A DNA stretch of 64,000 bases, taken from Alphaproteobacteria bacterium. GTDB taxonomy: Bacteria > Pseudomonadota > Alphaproteobacteria > Rhizobiales > JAKIUO01. This document shows, in pieces, positions 1-8,680 of this stretch. How positions within the stretch are numbered: the first letter of the stretch is position 1; each line of letters begins with the position of its first letter. Where the stretch lies: NCBI GenBank assembly GCA_024280895.1, contig JAJRPI010000032.1, positions 1 to 64,000 on the forward strand, read 5' to 3'. The notes under the pieces were generated by a model. That model was not told where the DNA came from. It did no database searches and was given only the letters and a program-made list of their open reading frames with translations. Both the position numbers and the translations under genes were made by a program.

Positions 1-142
1 GCACCAATCTTCTTTATATATCTCACGGCTATTCGCGTTGACGCGCGGCCTGCTTATTAGTTGCCCTACCGCTTCGCTGTTTGAGGGCTTAGGCGCGGCC
101 TGCTCGGCCGTCGCGCTTCTTAACTTGTGCTGGCGGGCTCTG
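1..142. repeat. diverged copy of the tRNA-Thr-associated repeat family
   Basis: The stretch contains, in reverse orientation, the pieces seen at 33.2-33.6 kb: TATATCTCACGGCTA at about 18-32, CCTACCGCTTCGCTGTTTGA at about 65-84, GGCCTGCTCGGCCGTCGC at about 97-114 and TGGCGGGCTCT at about 131-141. The window opens with GCACCA, which could be the 3' end of a tRNA gene lying mostly outside the window. If so, this repeat sits immediately after a tRNA end, just as the copies do at tRNA-Thr. The tRNA remnant is inference from six bases only. Confidence 0.55.
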
Positions 143-236
143 CGGGTGTGGTGTTTGAGATTATGCTGGATGATCATTGGGTGGGTGCGATATTGAGTTT
201 AATTATAAAACGGTGACCTTTACGCACAGTGGCGAT

Positions 237-542
237 TTAGTGCCCTATGATTTTTGTCCAGTTTTGCCCGCCGTAAAACAGGCGCAGGATCACAACGCGA
301 TTATCTTCGACCATGAAGGCGATTGTTACCCGCCGCTCAAAACCTGCGATACGTAAACCTTGGCGTATGTCATCACGGGCATGCCCCCGCTCTGAGCCCA
401 GATCAAACCCTTTGCAATAGCTTTCCAGACGCTCAATATATGAAAGCGCGGTTTTTGCGCCGGCAGCATTTGAGAGCCAATCATACAGCGCAACCAAATC
501 GGTTCGTGCATCATCGGAAAATTCAACGTTGCGCTGGTTCAC
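237..542 (-). CDS. parE: ParE/RelE-family toxin
   Basis: This 101-residue protein has the ParE plan: an N-terminal FSDDARTDLVALYDWL helix, a central RIAGFERRVTIAF strand region and a C-terminal VVILRLFYGGQNW strand. Family members are toxins of type II toxin-antitoxin systems, and chromosomal ParE proteins commonly poison gyrase; the target here is not visible. Its start overlaps the end of the upstream antitoxin gene by 4 bp, the usual translational coupling of parDE operons. It is intact, with length typical of the family (about 95-105 residues). Confidence 0.85.
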   Translation of the reverse strand: MNQRNVEFSDDARTDLVALYDWLSNAAGAKTALSYIERLESYCKGFDLGSERGHARDDIRQGLRIAGFERRVTIAFMVEDNRVVILRLFYGGQNWTKIIGH

Positions 543-817
543 GAATTATCTGCATCCGCTGCGTGACGTGCGCGAATTTCATCAAAAACATCTCCCACAG
601 GGTAGGTTTTTGTCCGGCCGTCTTTTACCGCATCATAGGTCGGGGCAACTTCATCATTTAGCCACCGCTCAACAGCTTCATCACGTTCCTGTAAGGCACG
701 AAGGCCAGCGCGAACAACCTCACTACCACTGGCATAGTGGCCGGATTTGACCTTGGCATCGATGAATGCCGAATGTTTTTGCGGTAGGCTGAAAGTGCGT
801 TTATCTGTTCGTGACAT
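539..817 (-). CDS. parD: ParD-family antitoxin
   Basis: The 92-residue protein carries a ribbon-helix-helix N-terminus (KRTFSLPQKHSAFIDAKVKSG then SGSEVVRAGLRALQERD), which binds DNA and represses its own operon, and a C-terminal part that wraps the toxin. I chose the ATG at 817 rather than one six codons upstream because AAGGAGGT lies 5 nt before it. It is the first gene of the leftward parDE pair, and a perfect 8-bp inverted repeat just upstream is a likely operator. The pair is related in kind to the one at 37.4-37.9 kb. Confidence 0.85.
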   Translation of the reverse strand: MSRTDKRTFSLPQKHSAFIDAKVKSGHYASGSEVVRAGLRALQERDEAVERWLNDEVAPTYDAVKDGRTKTYPVGDVFDEIRARHAADADNS

Positions 818-852
818 GACATACCTCCTTCTCAAGAATCAGTATATCACAG

Positions 853-873
853 CGGTATGAAATAGTCATACCG
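853..873 (-). promoter_or_regulatory. inverted-repeat operator upstream of parDE
   Basis: CGGTATGA and TCATACCG form a perfect 8-bp inverted repeat with a 5-nt spacer. On the minus strand a TATACT-like -10 lies just downstream of it, and the repeat falls about where the -35 would be. Autorepression by ParD ribbon-helix-helix proteins at such sites is established for the family; its use here is inference. Confidence 0.55.
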
Positions 874-895
874 GGAAATCTGGAATTGCGGTGGG

Positions 896-1013
896 AATTG
901 CAGTGACAGTTGATTAATTAAATTAGTGAGCCGGATCGTTTCGAAATCTTGGGAAGGGAAATGGTGCCGCTGGTGCCGGTGAGGCAAAAATTGTTTATTA
1001 AGTAAACTGACAC
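896..1013. repeat. inverted-repeat element, GTGACAG family
   Basis: The left arm (GCAGTGACAGTTGATTAATT, about 900-919) and the right arm (TTTATTAAGTAAACTGACAC, about 994-1013) are imperfect inverted copies of the motif GGTGACAGTTTACTTAAT that recurs at 2078, 30641, 30704, 30741 and 37916. The interior holds ATGGTGCCGCTGG, which is also the 3' end of tRNA-Thr plus one base. No open frame is convincing. It looks like a small non-autonomous element or its remains. Confidence 0.5.
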
Positions 1014-1176
1014 AGCAACCCGCTTTTTCGGTACAAAAAAAGGGGTATTTTTATTGGCTTTTCTGTCTCTTCGTCTTGTAACATATATATAATATCGCAC
1101 CATAAATAGTACAATACTTGCAAGAGATAAAAATTCGAGCAGCAAGGGAAGCGGATTTCCCTGCTCCATAAACCAG

Positions 1177-1251
1177 TTACAGAACCAGCTCCTCGGCCAG
1201 ATTGAGCAGGCCGACTTTGTGTTTGGGGATTTTGTCTGTAGTGTTAAACAT
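1177..1251 (-). pseudogene. N-terminal scrap of an insertion-sequence transposase
   Basis: A 24-codon frame reads MFNTTDKIPKHKVGLLNLAE and then EELVL before a stop. The KHKVGLLNLAEEL stretch resembles the start of IS481-type transposases, where a helix-turn-helix of the form GNVSKACK follows. Here the frame ends directly after EEL and nothing recognisable follows, so only the first turn of the HTH domain survives. The assignment rests on one short motif remembered from the family. Confidence 0.45.
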
Positions 1252-1370
1252 CGTGGTGTCCCGCTGCCTCTCCACATTTGCTGGGGAGGAAGCGGTGTCA
1301 GATAAAGTCGGAACAGTCAATCTCTGTTCACAGAGTGGTCTTTAACATAATGCTATAGGGATAAATAAAC

Positions 1371-1667
1371 ATGAATATTGGTGATGTTCTAGGGTTTTCT
1401 TCCGTTGCAATATGCACTTATTTAGGATACAAGCAACTTCCTATAAAAAAATTCTTTTTGATTGACGTTTCTTTGGTTGGGTTGTTTTTCATTGCCACAT
1501 TCCCAATAATATTTAGTCCCGTAAACCACCCAGATAGACTTAATAAATTTGAGTCGATGCCCTTCGCAAGCATTCTAAGTTTGGTTTCCACATACATAAT
1601 CGGTTTATTCATCCTTTTTATTTGTTACTATATAGGACGAATGATACAAAAGGGCTTGGAAAATTAA
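1371..1667 (+). CDS. small membrane protein of unknown function
   Basis: This 98-residue protein is mostly hydrophobic, with three likely membrane segments at about residues 4-20, 28-48 and 66-90 and a short basic C-terminus (GRMIQKGLEN). An AGGG-type ribosome site precedes the ATG. It lies alone in an accessory region, is AT-rich compared with the housekeeping genes, and its codon use suggests acquired DNA. I do not recognise the family. Confidence 0.5.
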   Translation: MNIGDVLGFSSVAICTYLGYKQLPIKKFFLIDVSLVGLFFIATFPIIFSPVNHPDRLNKFESMPFASILSLVSTYIIGLFILFICYYIGRMIQKGLEN

Positions 1668-1862
1668 GTTCAACATCTTTCTGTTATTTATTTTCGTGAT
1701 GGCTGGTTGTCTGGGTAATTGCGCACGTTCGCTAACAGCTCAAAACTAAAATGACGAAATCCATTAGTGTATAATTGTGGCGGCTCGCAACAGTAGGTAT
1801 AATTTTTAATTTATCTGTATCGCAGAAATCGTGAGCTTGTGGATTTATTGAGCCAAGTATCA

Positions 1863-2060
1863 TTATTCCTCTGTTTCTGCTTCTCGCTTTTCTGCGCGGG
1901 GCTTGCCGCTGCCGCTAAACCACTCACCAATAGATTCGATAGTATTCACAATAATACCGCCCAGGCCAGTACCTGGGGCCGCAGATGTTTTGCCGCCCTT
2001 CTCGCAACGCCCATCACCCATTGGGGCCGAACCTTTGGGGCAATCTACCGCAAAGGTTGG
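1863..2060 (-). pseudogene. C-terminal fragment of an unrecognised protein
   Basis: Read leftward, about 65 codons stay open and end at TAA (1865-1863). The fragment contains VDCPKGSAPMGDGRCEKGGK and then GLGGIIVNTIESIGEWFSG, followed by a charged tail. The composition (paired Cys, Gly-rich segment, Lys/Glu tail) looks like real protein, unlike the plus-strand frame over the same bases. No start is present. The frame is cut at its 5' side about 20 bp from a copy of the GGTGACAGTTTACT motif, which suggests truncation by that element. The function is unknown. Confidence 0.4.
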
Positions 2061-2077
2061 AATTCCGGTGAATTACG

Positions 2078-2103
2078 AATTGCGGTGACAGTTTACTTAA
2101 TAG
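2078..2103. repeat. single copy of the GGTGACAGTTTACT motif
   Basis: The sequence AATTGCGGTGACAGTTTACT followed by TAATAG matches the element ends at 30641 and 37916. It lies at the broken edge of the gene fragment at 1863-2060. Confidence 0.6.
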
Positions 2104-2294
2104 CCTTTATTCGCGGCCAACCACTATTCCATTACGTATGTTTGGTGGTATCACAATCAGCTTTGCCACCCCACAAGATTAACCATTTTGCCAGTCGGGG
2201 GCTCCCTCATATTGACGCTGGGGATCATTGGACGCCATATTGATGGTTACTCAAATATGATGTTTATTGTTGATGGCTAGGGTGGTGTGTTTTT

Positions 2295-2615
2295 GTGAGT
2301 ACTGCGGTCTTTTTATATTTTCAGATCACGCTGACGGGCGTGGTTATTGCGGCGGCTTCTTATTCTTTTTGCGAGCTGATTAAAGCGCCAACCCCGAAGA
2401 TTTATCCCGTTGTTGGACCAGCTGGTATTGCGGCTGGTGTTACCCTGTGGTTGTTTTCGGGGCCCATCTCTTTCTTGCGGTTTGGTGTGTCGCTTTATAA
2501 GCGACAAGAGCCCTATACCGCCTCTTCATTTCTGGCGATCCTGGCGGCGTTGATCTGGGCATTTTGCCTTGGTATTTTGGTGCTTGAGCTGGTATTTCGA
2601 CTGTTTGCTGGCTGA
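2295..2615 (+). CDS. small integral membrane protein
   Basis: This 106-residue protein starts at a GTG and has an N-terminal membrane segment (about residues 5-28), a Pro/Gly-rich second segment (about 38-58) and a C-terminal one (about 76-104). The arrangement resembles short conserved hypothetical membrane proteins of alphaproteobacteria, but I cannot name a family with certainty. It converges with the cysteine-protease gene at 2750-3391, with a strong terminator hairpin between them. Confidence 0.6.
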   Translation: MSTAVFLYFQITLTGVVIAAASYSFCELIKAPTPKIYPVVGPAGIAAGVTLWLFSGPISFLRFGVSLYKRQEPYTASSFLAILAALIWAFCLGILVLELVFRLFAG

Positions 2616-2623
2616 ATTTTCCC

Positions 2624-2663
2624 AAAAAAAAGCCGACACTCTCATGGGTGTGAGAGGTCGGCT
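2624..2663 (-). terminator. intrinsic terminator for the 2750-3391 gene
   Basis: AGCCGAC and GTCGGCT form the outer stem, CTCTCA and TGAGAG the inner stem, with a TGGGTG loop. Read leftward the hairpin (2631-2663) is followed by an eight-base T tract, as expected for a Rho-independent terminator of the leftward gene. Confidence 0.8.
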
Positions 2664-2749
2664 CTGGGTCAAATATGACCCAAGTTGCGGCCCGGGGTGG
2701 GGAACGGAGGGAAATCCGGGCCAGCTAGTGTTCGGTTTGGCGCGCAGCT

Positions 2750-3391
2750 CTATTTTTGAGCCGTGCCGGTCGCTCTCCAATTATTGGCAGCACGTGGCTT
2801 GAGGGAGACCCAGCGTTTTGGATTGCGGTAGCTTTGGCGCTTGAAGAAGCGATAGGGCACCTTGTTCCAGGCTTTTATCTTGGAATTTTTATTGTCGAGG
2901 ATGAAGTCACCGTTTGAGGTGCGGGCCGTCATGACGGCATGGCCGGCGCCATTTTCATCGGTGACAACGGTGATCAGCAAGGAGCTTGCCGGCCAGCCGC
3001 GCTGGATTAACATGCGCCGCTTCAGCAGGACATAATCTTCGCAATCACCACGGTTTTCGGGGTACGTCCAGCGCTCAACCTCGCCATATAATTCCTGATC
3101 TTCCACCGGTTCAACAATTCGGTTGACCAGTGAGTTGACCGCAACAAGTTCGTTCCAGCGGTCAGGGGACAGCGCGAAGCGGTCCTGAACGCCGTTTTGA
3201 GGACGGCAATCGCTGGGATAGGTCCGGCAAAACCTGATATGCCCGATAGGCGGCATGGATTGACCATAGATACGCATAAAGGGTGAGCGCATATTCTGCC
3301 CATCTACCCAGACACCATATTCTGCTCTAACCGATTGTGCAGTCAGCAGTGGCACTAATACTATTATTGAACGCAAAACAACGCGGTACAT
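2750..3391 (-). CDS. exported transglutaminase-like cysteine peptidase (BTLCP family)
   Basis: The 213-residue protein begins with a signal peptide (to about residue 23, VRAEYG). The family's Cys-His-Asp triad is visible: Cys117 in RGDCEDY, His151 in GHAVMT and Asp166 in ILDNKN. BTLCP proteins (DUF920) are periplasmic transglutaminase-like proteases; characterised relatives such as LapG cut adhesins under c-di-GMP control, but many alphaproteobacterial members are unassigned. No LapD-like partner is seen nearby. A GGGAG ribosome site precedes the ATG, and a strong terminator follows the gene. A PilZ gene lies upstream on the same strand. Confidence 0.85.
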   Translation of the reverse strand: MYRVVLRSIIVLVPLLTAQSVRAEYGVWVDGQNMRSPFMRIYGQSMPPIGHIRFCRTYPSDCRPQNGVQDRFALSPDRWNELVAVNSLVNRIVEPVEDQELYGEVERWTYPENRGDCEDYVLLKRRMLIQRGWPASSLLITVVTDENGAGHAVMTARTSNGDFILDNKNSKIKAWNKVPYRFFKRQSYRNPKRWVSLKPRAANNWRATGTAQK

Positions 3392-3626
3392 TTTTTACTC
3401 CCTGAACTTTATTTTCAAGGACTATCTCATACCGGTTTTTATATATTGCTAAATTTGAGGGGTAACTGCTCTAGTGCTTAACGACTTATTTATACTTAAA
3501 ATTGTAGATAAATTTGATTCGTTTGCTGCGAGGGCGCATGTCGATATCTGTGGCTGGTGATGATACATTGATATTGATAAAAATTGCGCAAAAACAGGCA
3601 CAAACAGCCGTTGTGGTGCTATTTTT

Positions 3627-4328
3627 TTACTTTTTTGAGAAAAACGGGTGCATGGTTTTTGGCGACTGCTCTGTATCAAATTGAATACCGATACTGCCCT
3701 CATCGACCCTCACAATATAACCCGAGCTCTTGCCAAGATGAACTTTTTCGCCGGTTTTCATCAAAGCTTTAACACTTACCCGCGCGCCGCTGATCGATAG
3801 ATCAAGCACTTTCACCGGCAGTTTTTTGCCGTCAGAACGTATTAATATGGTTTGGGGGTTGGTGGGAATCTGGCGTTCATGACGCCGCTCTTGCGGACCT
3901 TGCAACTCGTGGCGGTTGAGCAACCAGGTCAATGTGGCGACCAGGCGCTCGCGCTTGTGGGAGGATGCTTCAATGGCAATGGCAAAGCCATCATCATGAT
4001 TGCGCACCACAAAGCCCTCAATCCGGCCGATTTCCTCAATATAAAAGACCACATATTCGCCGGGTTCGCATTTGACGCTGGCCGAGATATTCATGCCACC
4101 AGCCGAGATATCATTTGTGTAGCATGGATATTCTTGTTGGTCTTCACGCATGAAACGCCCCGACAGCTGTACCTTGATGCGGCGATATTTGCGCCGGTCG
4201 GTCGCCGCTGCTTTCAGATCTTCAATGGATTTACGTTTGGATTTTTTGGGAAAAACTGCCGTTAGTGGTGTTTTTACGATCTGGGTTACTTGTCGTTGAC
4301 CAAATACCCTGGCTGTTGAGTTTCTCAT
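3627..4328 (-). CDS. PilZ-domain protein with two PilZ-like domains
   Basis: The protein has 233 residues. The first PilZ domain (about residues 45-130) has RRKYRR followed by NDISAGGMNIS, the two motifs (RxxxR and D/NxSxxG) that bind cyclic di-GMP. The second domain (about 145-220) has RRHERQ and DLSISGARVS, where the Ala replaces the usual second Gly, so its binding is less sure. Such proteins act as cytoplasmic c-di-GMP effectors for motility, polysaccharide or surface traits. It is monocistronic, with the BTLCP protease gene next on the same strand. Confidence 0.85.
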   Translation of the reverse strand: MRNSTARVFGQRQVTQIVKTPLTAVFPKKSKRKSIEDLKAAATDRRKYRRIKVQLSGRFMREDQQEYPCYTNDISAGGMNISASVKCEPGEYVVFYIEEIGRIEGFVVRNHDDGFAIAIEASSHKRERLVATLTWLLNRHELQGPQERRHERQIPTNPQTILIRSDGKKLPVKVLDLSISGARVSVKALMKTGEKVHLGKSSGYIVRVDEGSIGIQFDTEQSPKTMHPFFSKK

Positions 4329-4481
4329 ACCGCTACCCTAATACATGAATACGAACCACAATGGACTTGTCACAGGACGAGCCTATGCTTTGCAAACAGT
4401 AAAGCAGGTTGGTAAATGAACCGCTAAGATCGGCGTGATGGGTTTGAAAATTCCAGCAGGTCGCTGTGCTACAGACAAGCT

Positions 4482-4934
4482 CTAGAAAATCGACTGTTTC
4501 TTGCCAAAGTTGCCAAGCAATTGTTTGAGCACATTGGTGTCGCTGCCATGAGAAGGCGTCTTGCGGCTGATGAAATCAAACACTTTGCCATCCTTGAGGC
4601 CGTAATAGGCGACCCGTTTGACACTTTGCGTTTTGTTGAAATAGACAGCAACGACCCGTCGTCCCACGACTTTTGGCTTCAAAAAGGCAACGCCTTTTCT
4701 GGTCGAGGAGATATAATAGAAGGTCTCTTCGGCAAGCGTTGAAGTGGTGTCGGGGGAGCCAAGAGACAGCCGCACCTGATCTTTCGACATACCTGGCTGT
4801 ATCTGCTTAATTTCCTCGGTGGTCAGTAAATGGCCATGCTGGGTCACTTTACCAGCACATGCTGAAACCAGTAGACCAACGGTCATGATCATCAATAGAT
4901 GCAAAATATTTTGAAAGGGCATTGCTCGTTTCAT
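4482..4934 (-). CDS. bamE: outer-membrane assembly lipoprotein BamE (SmpA/OmlA family)
   Basis: The 150-residue lipoprotein precursor has the lipobox LVSAC near residue 25, followed by the BamE fold: QIQPGMSKDQVRLSLGSPD, then a strand region ending FDFISRKTP. BamE is an outer-membrane-anchored part of the BAM complex that inserts beta-barrel proteins. I prefer the ATG at 4934; a GTG four codons upstream is also possible. The gene is divergent from the bc1-chaperone gene, a neighbourhood common in alphaproteobacteria. Confidence 0.9.
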   Translation of the reverse strand: MKRAMPFQNILHLLMIMTVGLLVSACAGKVTQHGHLLTTEEIKQIQPGMSKDQVRLSLGSPDTTSTLAEETFYYISSTRKGVAFLKPKVVGRRVVAVYFNKTQSVKRVAYYGLKDGKVFDFISRKTPSHGSDTNVLKQLLGNFGKKQSIF

Positions 4935-5176
4935 ATTGCTCAACACGTTCCCTGATATCCCATGACTTGCTGCTTCAGCGGGTTTTTGAATTTCGTCTCG
5001 TCTTGTACTTCAAACCGTGACAACTAACCCTATGCCATCAAACTTCGCCTGTGATAGGGTGCCTGCAAATAACGAGAATCAGATAATAACCGATTTTCGT
5101 GCATATGTCAGCACTCTTGCTCAATGATCAGCCCCGTGGCTTGTTTGTCATCCTCAATGGGGTAAAGGAACCATCT

Positions 5177-5761
5177 ATGTTTAACTGGCTCACAAATTAC
5201 TTTGTCGGCAGCGATGAGGATCGTGCTGCCAATAAAAAGGCTCGCCAACTTTATGCCGCCATTGTGGCACAAGCGCGTCGCCCTGTTTTTTATCGCCATA
5301 TGGGCGTGGCCGACACGATCCCAGGGCGCTTTGAGCTGGTGTCCTTGCATATGTTTATTGTGCTTGAGCGATTGGCGAATCAGGGAGAGGCGTCCGGTCA
5401 GCTGGCCCAACAACTGGTTGATGTGATGTTTGTGGATATGGATGATGTGGCGCGTGAGACCGGCGTTGGCGATATGGGGGTCGGGCCGCGTATCAAGAAA
5501 CTGGCGCGCAGCTTTCAAAGTCGGCTCGAATATTATAAACAGACGATTGATGGTGATGAGGATGGGGGCTTTTCCCGTGGCACCTTGAGTGATGCGCTCA
5601 TTGAGGTGTTTTTTGCCGATGACAAGGCGCAAATGCAAAAGGCCGAGCAATTGGCCGCTTATGTGATAGAGCAGCGGGCCAAAGTTGCGCAGCTTTCATC
5701 AGCGCAGATGGTTGCGGCAACACAGTTGTTTGCTGATCTTGATGACAAAGAGGGGAGCTGA
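5177..5761 (+). CDS. ubiquinol-cytochrome c reductase assembly chaperone (CBP3 family)
   Basis: The 194-residue protein matches the CBP3 / ubiquinol-cyt c chaperone family, including ARRPVFYRHMGVADTIPGRF, LHMFIVLERL, DVMFVDMDDVARETGVGDMG and VGPRIKKLARSFQSRLEYY. Such proteins help assemble the cytochrome bc1 complex. The ATG at 5177 is chosen because AAGGAA lies just before it and the protein then starts MFNWLTNYF like its relatives. It is followed by yceD after 2 bp, so the two are co-transcribed. Confidence 0.9.
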   Translation: MFNWLTNYFVGSDEDRAANKKARQLYAAIVAQARRPVFYRHMGVADTIPGRFELVSLHMFIVLERLANQGEASGQLAQQLVDVMFVDMDDVARETGVGDMGVGPRIKKLARSFQSRLEYYKQTIDGDEDGGFSRGTLSDALIEVFFADDKAQMQKAEQLAAYVIEQRAKVAQLSSAQMVAATQLFADLDDKEGS

Positions 5762-5763
5762 TC

Positions 5764-6390
5764 GTGAGTGATGATAAAATTTCTCCCATGCACGAAGAGT
5801 TGAGTGTTGAGGAGGCCCCGATCAAATGGTCCTTGAACCTGAGAGATCTTCCTGACGAAGGTATTATCGGCGAAAAACGCTCCGATAGCGCAGAATTGCA
5901 AGCGCTCACAGACATGCTCAATGACGAGCATGAACTCGACGTCAAATCATTTGTCTGTACCTATGATGTCAGGCCGAGCACCATCAGCGCCGACAAGGAT
6001 GTGGGGCGTTGTCTTATTGAGGGATGTCTGGGCCATTTTGAGTTGAAAGCGCAATTGCGTCAGACATGCGTTATAACTCTGGAGCGGATCGATACACTGG
6101 TTGTTGAACAGTTTGACCAGACTTTTAGCTCCAAAGGGGGGCATCGCCCCAGCTTGATGCCAAGCGAACAAGAGATTGATGACCTGTATGCTAACGAACC
6201 GCCGCTTAAGCTCATCAAGGGCAAGGTCGAGCTGGGCCCTTTGGTCTATCAATATTTATCTATGGCTATTGATGCCAATCCGCGTAAACAAGGTGTCGAG
6301 TTTGAGGAAGAGCCAGCGCCTGGCAATGGGGCGAGCGACAAACGGCCTTCGCCTTTCGTGGTTCTGGAAAATTTCAAGCATAAAAAATAG
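5764..6390 (+). CDS. yceD: YceD / DUF177 family protein
   Basis: The 208-residue protein starts at a GTG with GGGGAGC upstream. It carries the DUF177 pattern of a conserved central Cys (QLRQTCVITLERI) and a C-terminal LGPLVYQYLSMAIDANPRK stretch. The family is linked to 23S rRNA accumulation and often neighbours rpmF; no rpmF is seen here, and plsX follows instead after 223 bp. The N-terminal extension with acidic residues is typical of alphaproteobacterial members. Confidence 0.85.
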   Translation: MSDDKISPMHEELSVEEAPIKWSLNLRDLPDEGIIGEKRSDSAELQALTDMLNDEHELDVKSFVCTYDVRPSTISADKDVGRCLIEGCLGHFELKAQLRQTCVITLERIDTLVVEQFDQTFSSKGGHRPSLMPSEQEIDDLYANEPPLKLIKGKVELGPLVYQYLSMAIDANPRKQGVEFEEEPAPGNGASDKRPSPFVVLENFKHKK

Positions 6391-6613
6391 GAGTTTGGGA
6401 TTGCCAACCGGTTTATTCGTTTGTAGCTGGCTTTCCAGCAGCTTATCATTGATCAGGCGCTGGATGGCGCAAGCTGCTCAATCGAAGATTACACAAATTG
6501 CATTGATCTGTTATAGGCCTAAGCTGCTGATATTCAATTTAAACCTTGTGACTTGACGAGGATTGTTTATCTTCGATTAAAAAAAACAATCATAGTGGGA
6601 GGAAAATGCAAGC

Positions 6614-7657
6614 ATGAAGCCACCCTTGACCATAGCGCTTGATGCGATGGGCGGAGACCATGGTCCCCAGGTCGTCATTGCCGGAGCGGCGCGTGCTTTG
6701 CCAAACCATGCCGGTCTGCATTATCGCCTCTATGGAGATGAGGATTTGATCAATCGCCAGCTGGACCGCTTTGAGGATCTGGCGGCCCATTCGACAGTTA
6801 TCCACACAAGTGTGACGATCGCCATGGATGCCAAGCCGAGCCAGGCATTGCGGGCAGGAAGGCGCGATAGCAGCATGTGGAAAGCCATCGAAGCGGTAAA
6901 ACTTGGTGAAGCCGATGCCGTTGTTTCTGCCGGCAATACCGGTGCCCTCATGGCCATGTCGAAAATCTGTCTGAAAATGCTACCAAATATCGAACGCCCC
7001 GCCATAGCGGGTATCTGGCCAACCATCAAGCAACCCGCCATTGTTCTTGATCTGGGAGGAAATGTGGGGGCCTCTGCGACCAAGCTGGTTGATTTCGCCC
7101 TCATGGGTGCCGCAATGTCTAGCGCCATTTTTCATATTGAAAAGCCCTCGGTGGGCCTGCTCAATATTGGTGTTGAAGAGGTCAAGGGTGTTGAAGAGGT
7201 CAAAGAAGCCAATGCGGTTTTGCGCGCCTCGGACCTACCCGTTGATTATCGCGGCTTTATCGAGGGCAACAGTATCGGCAAGGGCGAAGTCGATGTGGTG
7301 GTCACGGAAGGCTTTAGTGGTAATATTGCCTTGAAAACCGCAGAAGGAACGGCGGAGCAGATGGCGTTTTATCTGCGCGAAGCCATGAACTCGTCTGTCT
7401 TGAGCAAGCTGGGCGCTTTTTGTGCGCGTAGTGGGTTTATGGCCTTGAAGGATCGTATGGATACACGGCGTTATAATGGGGGCTCGTTTCTGGGGCTCAA
7501 GGGCATTGTCATCAAAAGCCACGGCGGCACTGATGATATCGGCTATGCAAGCGCTATTGATTATGCGTGTGAATTTGTTCATGCCGGTCTGGTGGATCGC
7601 ATAGCGGCGGACGTGGAACATTTTCACGCCAGTCTGAATGCGCAACCGGTCAGCTAA
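6614..7657 (+). CDS. plsX: phosphate acyltransferase PlsX
   Basis: The 347-residue protein has the family's opening [12 protein letters not shown], the central [11 protein letters not shown] and the C-terminal [11 protein letters not shown]. It makes acyl-phosphate from acyl-ACP, the donor for the first acylation of glycerol-3-phosphate by PlsY, at the inner membrane. It heads a plsX-fabH-fabH-ihfA run. A GGGAGG ribosome site lies about 11 nt upstream; a 3-codon frame ATG CAA GCA TGA (6606-6617) overlaps the plsX start codon. Residues about 192-200 contain a short [12 protein letters not shown] duplication. Confidence 0.95.
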   Translation: MKPPLTIALDAMGGDHGPQVVIAGAARALPNHAGLHYRLYGDEDLINRQLDRFEDLAAHSTVIHTSVTIAMDAKPSQALRAGRRDSSMWKAIEAVKLGEADAVVSAGNTGALMAMSKICLKMLPNIERPAIAGIWPTIKQPAIVLDLGGNVGASATKLVDFALMGAAMSSAIFHIEKPSVGLLNIGVEEVKGVEEVKEANAVLRASDLPVDYRGFIEGNSIGKGEVDVVVTEGFSGNIALKTAEGTAEQMAFYLREAMNSSVLSKLGAFCARSGFMALKDRMDTRRYNGGSFLGLKGIVIKSHGGTDDIGYASAIDYACEFVHAGLVDRIAADVEHFHASLNAQPVS

Positions 7658-7677
7658 GCTTTAACAAAGGGTATAAT

Positions 7678-8655
7678 ATGACGGTAATCCGATCAGTCAT
7701 ACGAGGATGTGGTGGCTATCTGCCAGAGCGCATCATGACGAATGACGAACTCTCTAAAATGGTTGATACAAGCGACGAGTGGATTGTCGGGCGCACGGGC
7801 ATCAAGCAGCGCCATATTGCTGCCGAGGGAGAGCTGTCGTCCGATCTTGGCGTGGCGGCTGCCAAGCAGGCTTTGGAGCGGGCCGAATTACACCCCATCG
7901 ATATTGATCTGGTGATTGTTGCCACCTCAACACCTGACAAGACATTCCCTTCGACCGCTTGTACCATTCAGGCTCTGCTCGGCATGACAAAGGGGGCCGC
8001 GTTCGATTTGCAGGCTGTATGCTCTGGCTTTATCTATGCCCTTGCGACCGCCGATAGTTTTTTGCGCTGCGGAGACTATGAACGCATCCTGGTGATCGGC
8101 ACGGAAACATTTTCGCGCATTCTTGATTGGGAAGACCGTAACACCTGCGTGTTGTTTGGCGATGGAGCCGGTGCCGTTGTGCTGGAAGCCCAAAGGGGTA
8201 AAGGGCAGATAACTGATCGCGGGATATTGACGAGAAAACTGCGTTCCGATGGGCGTTTTCGCAATAAGCTTCATACGGATGGCGGTCCTTCTTCGACGGG
8301 CACTGTGGGCAAGTTGCGCATGGAGGGGCGCGAGGTGTTTCGTCATGCCGTCACCAATATTGCCGATGTCATACGCGATGCGTTGCATGATTCTGGATTG
8401 AAGGCCGCGGATATTGACTGGTTTGTTGCTCATCAGGCCAACCGGCGCATTCTTGAGGGGACCGCGAAAAAGATTGGTTTGGCAATCGATCGCGTTGTGA
8501 TGACTATGGATATCCATGCCAATACATCAGCAGCTTCCATTCCGCTGGCGCTCAATCATTTATATGAATCAGGCAATCTGAAGCGGGATCAGCTGGTGTT
8601 GTTTGAAGCCATGGGCGGCGGCTTTACCTGGGGTTCGGTACTGGCCCGTTGGTAG
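7678..8655 (+). CDS. fabH: 3-oxoacyl-ACP synthase III, first copy
   Basis: The 325-residue protein has the KASIII catalytic triad: Cys115 (AVCSGF), His252 (HQANRR) and Asn282 (ANTSAAS). It condenses acetyl-CoA (or another acyl-CoA) with malonyl-ACP to begin fatty-acid synthesis. It lies 20 bp after plsX and 25 bp before a second fabH. Hand alignment of the two is ungapped, with about 222 of 325 residues identical (68%). The segment around residues 172-210 is the most diverged. Which copy uses acetyl-CoA cannot be told from sequence. Confidence 0.93.
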   Translation: MTVIRSVIRGCGGYLPERIMTNDELSKMVDTSDEWIVGRTGIKQRHIAAEGELSSDLGVAAAKQALERAELHPIDIDLVIVATSTPDKTFPSTACTIQALLGMTKGAAFDLQAVCSGFIYALATADSFLRCGDYERILVIGTETFSRILDWEDRNTCVLFGDGAGAVVLEAQRGKGQITDRGILTRKLRSDGRFRNKLHTDGGPSSTGTVGKLRMEGREVFRHAVTNIADVIRDALHDSGLKAADIDWFVAHQANRRILEGTAKKIGLAIDRVVMTMDIHANTSAASIPLALNHLYESGNLKRDQLVLFEAMGGGFTWGSVLARW

Positions 8656-8680
8656 GTCGGTAAAAGGGGGGCGATTGAAC

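Noticed and set aside
918-1277. Leftward 119-codon frame
   Set aside because: It spans the inverted-repeat element and the transposase scrap in another frame, with no ribosome site and unlikely composition.
1839-2243. Rightward 134-codon frame
   Set aside because: It overlaps a leftward fragment with protein-like composition and runs through the dispersed motif; its own sequence is Cys/Phe-rich and implausible.
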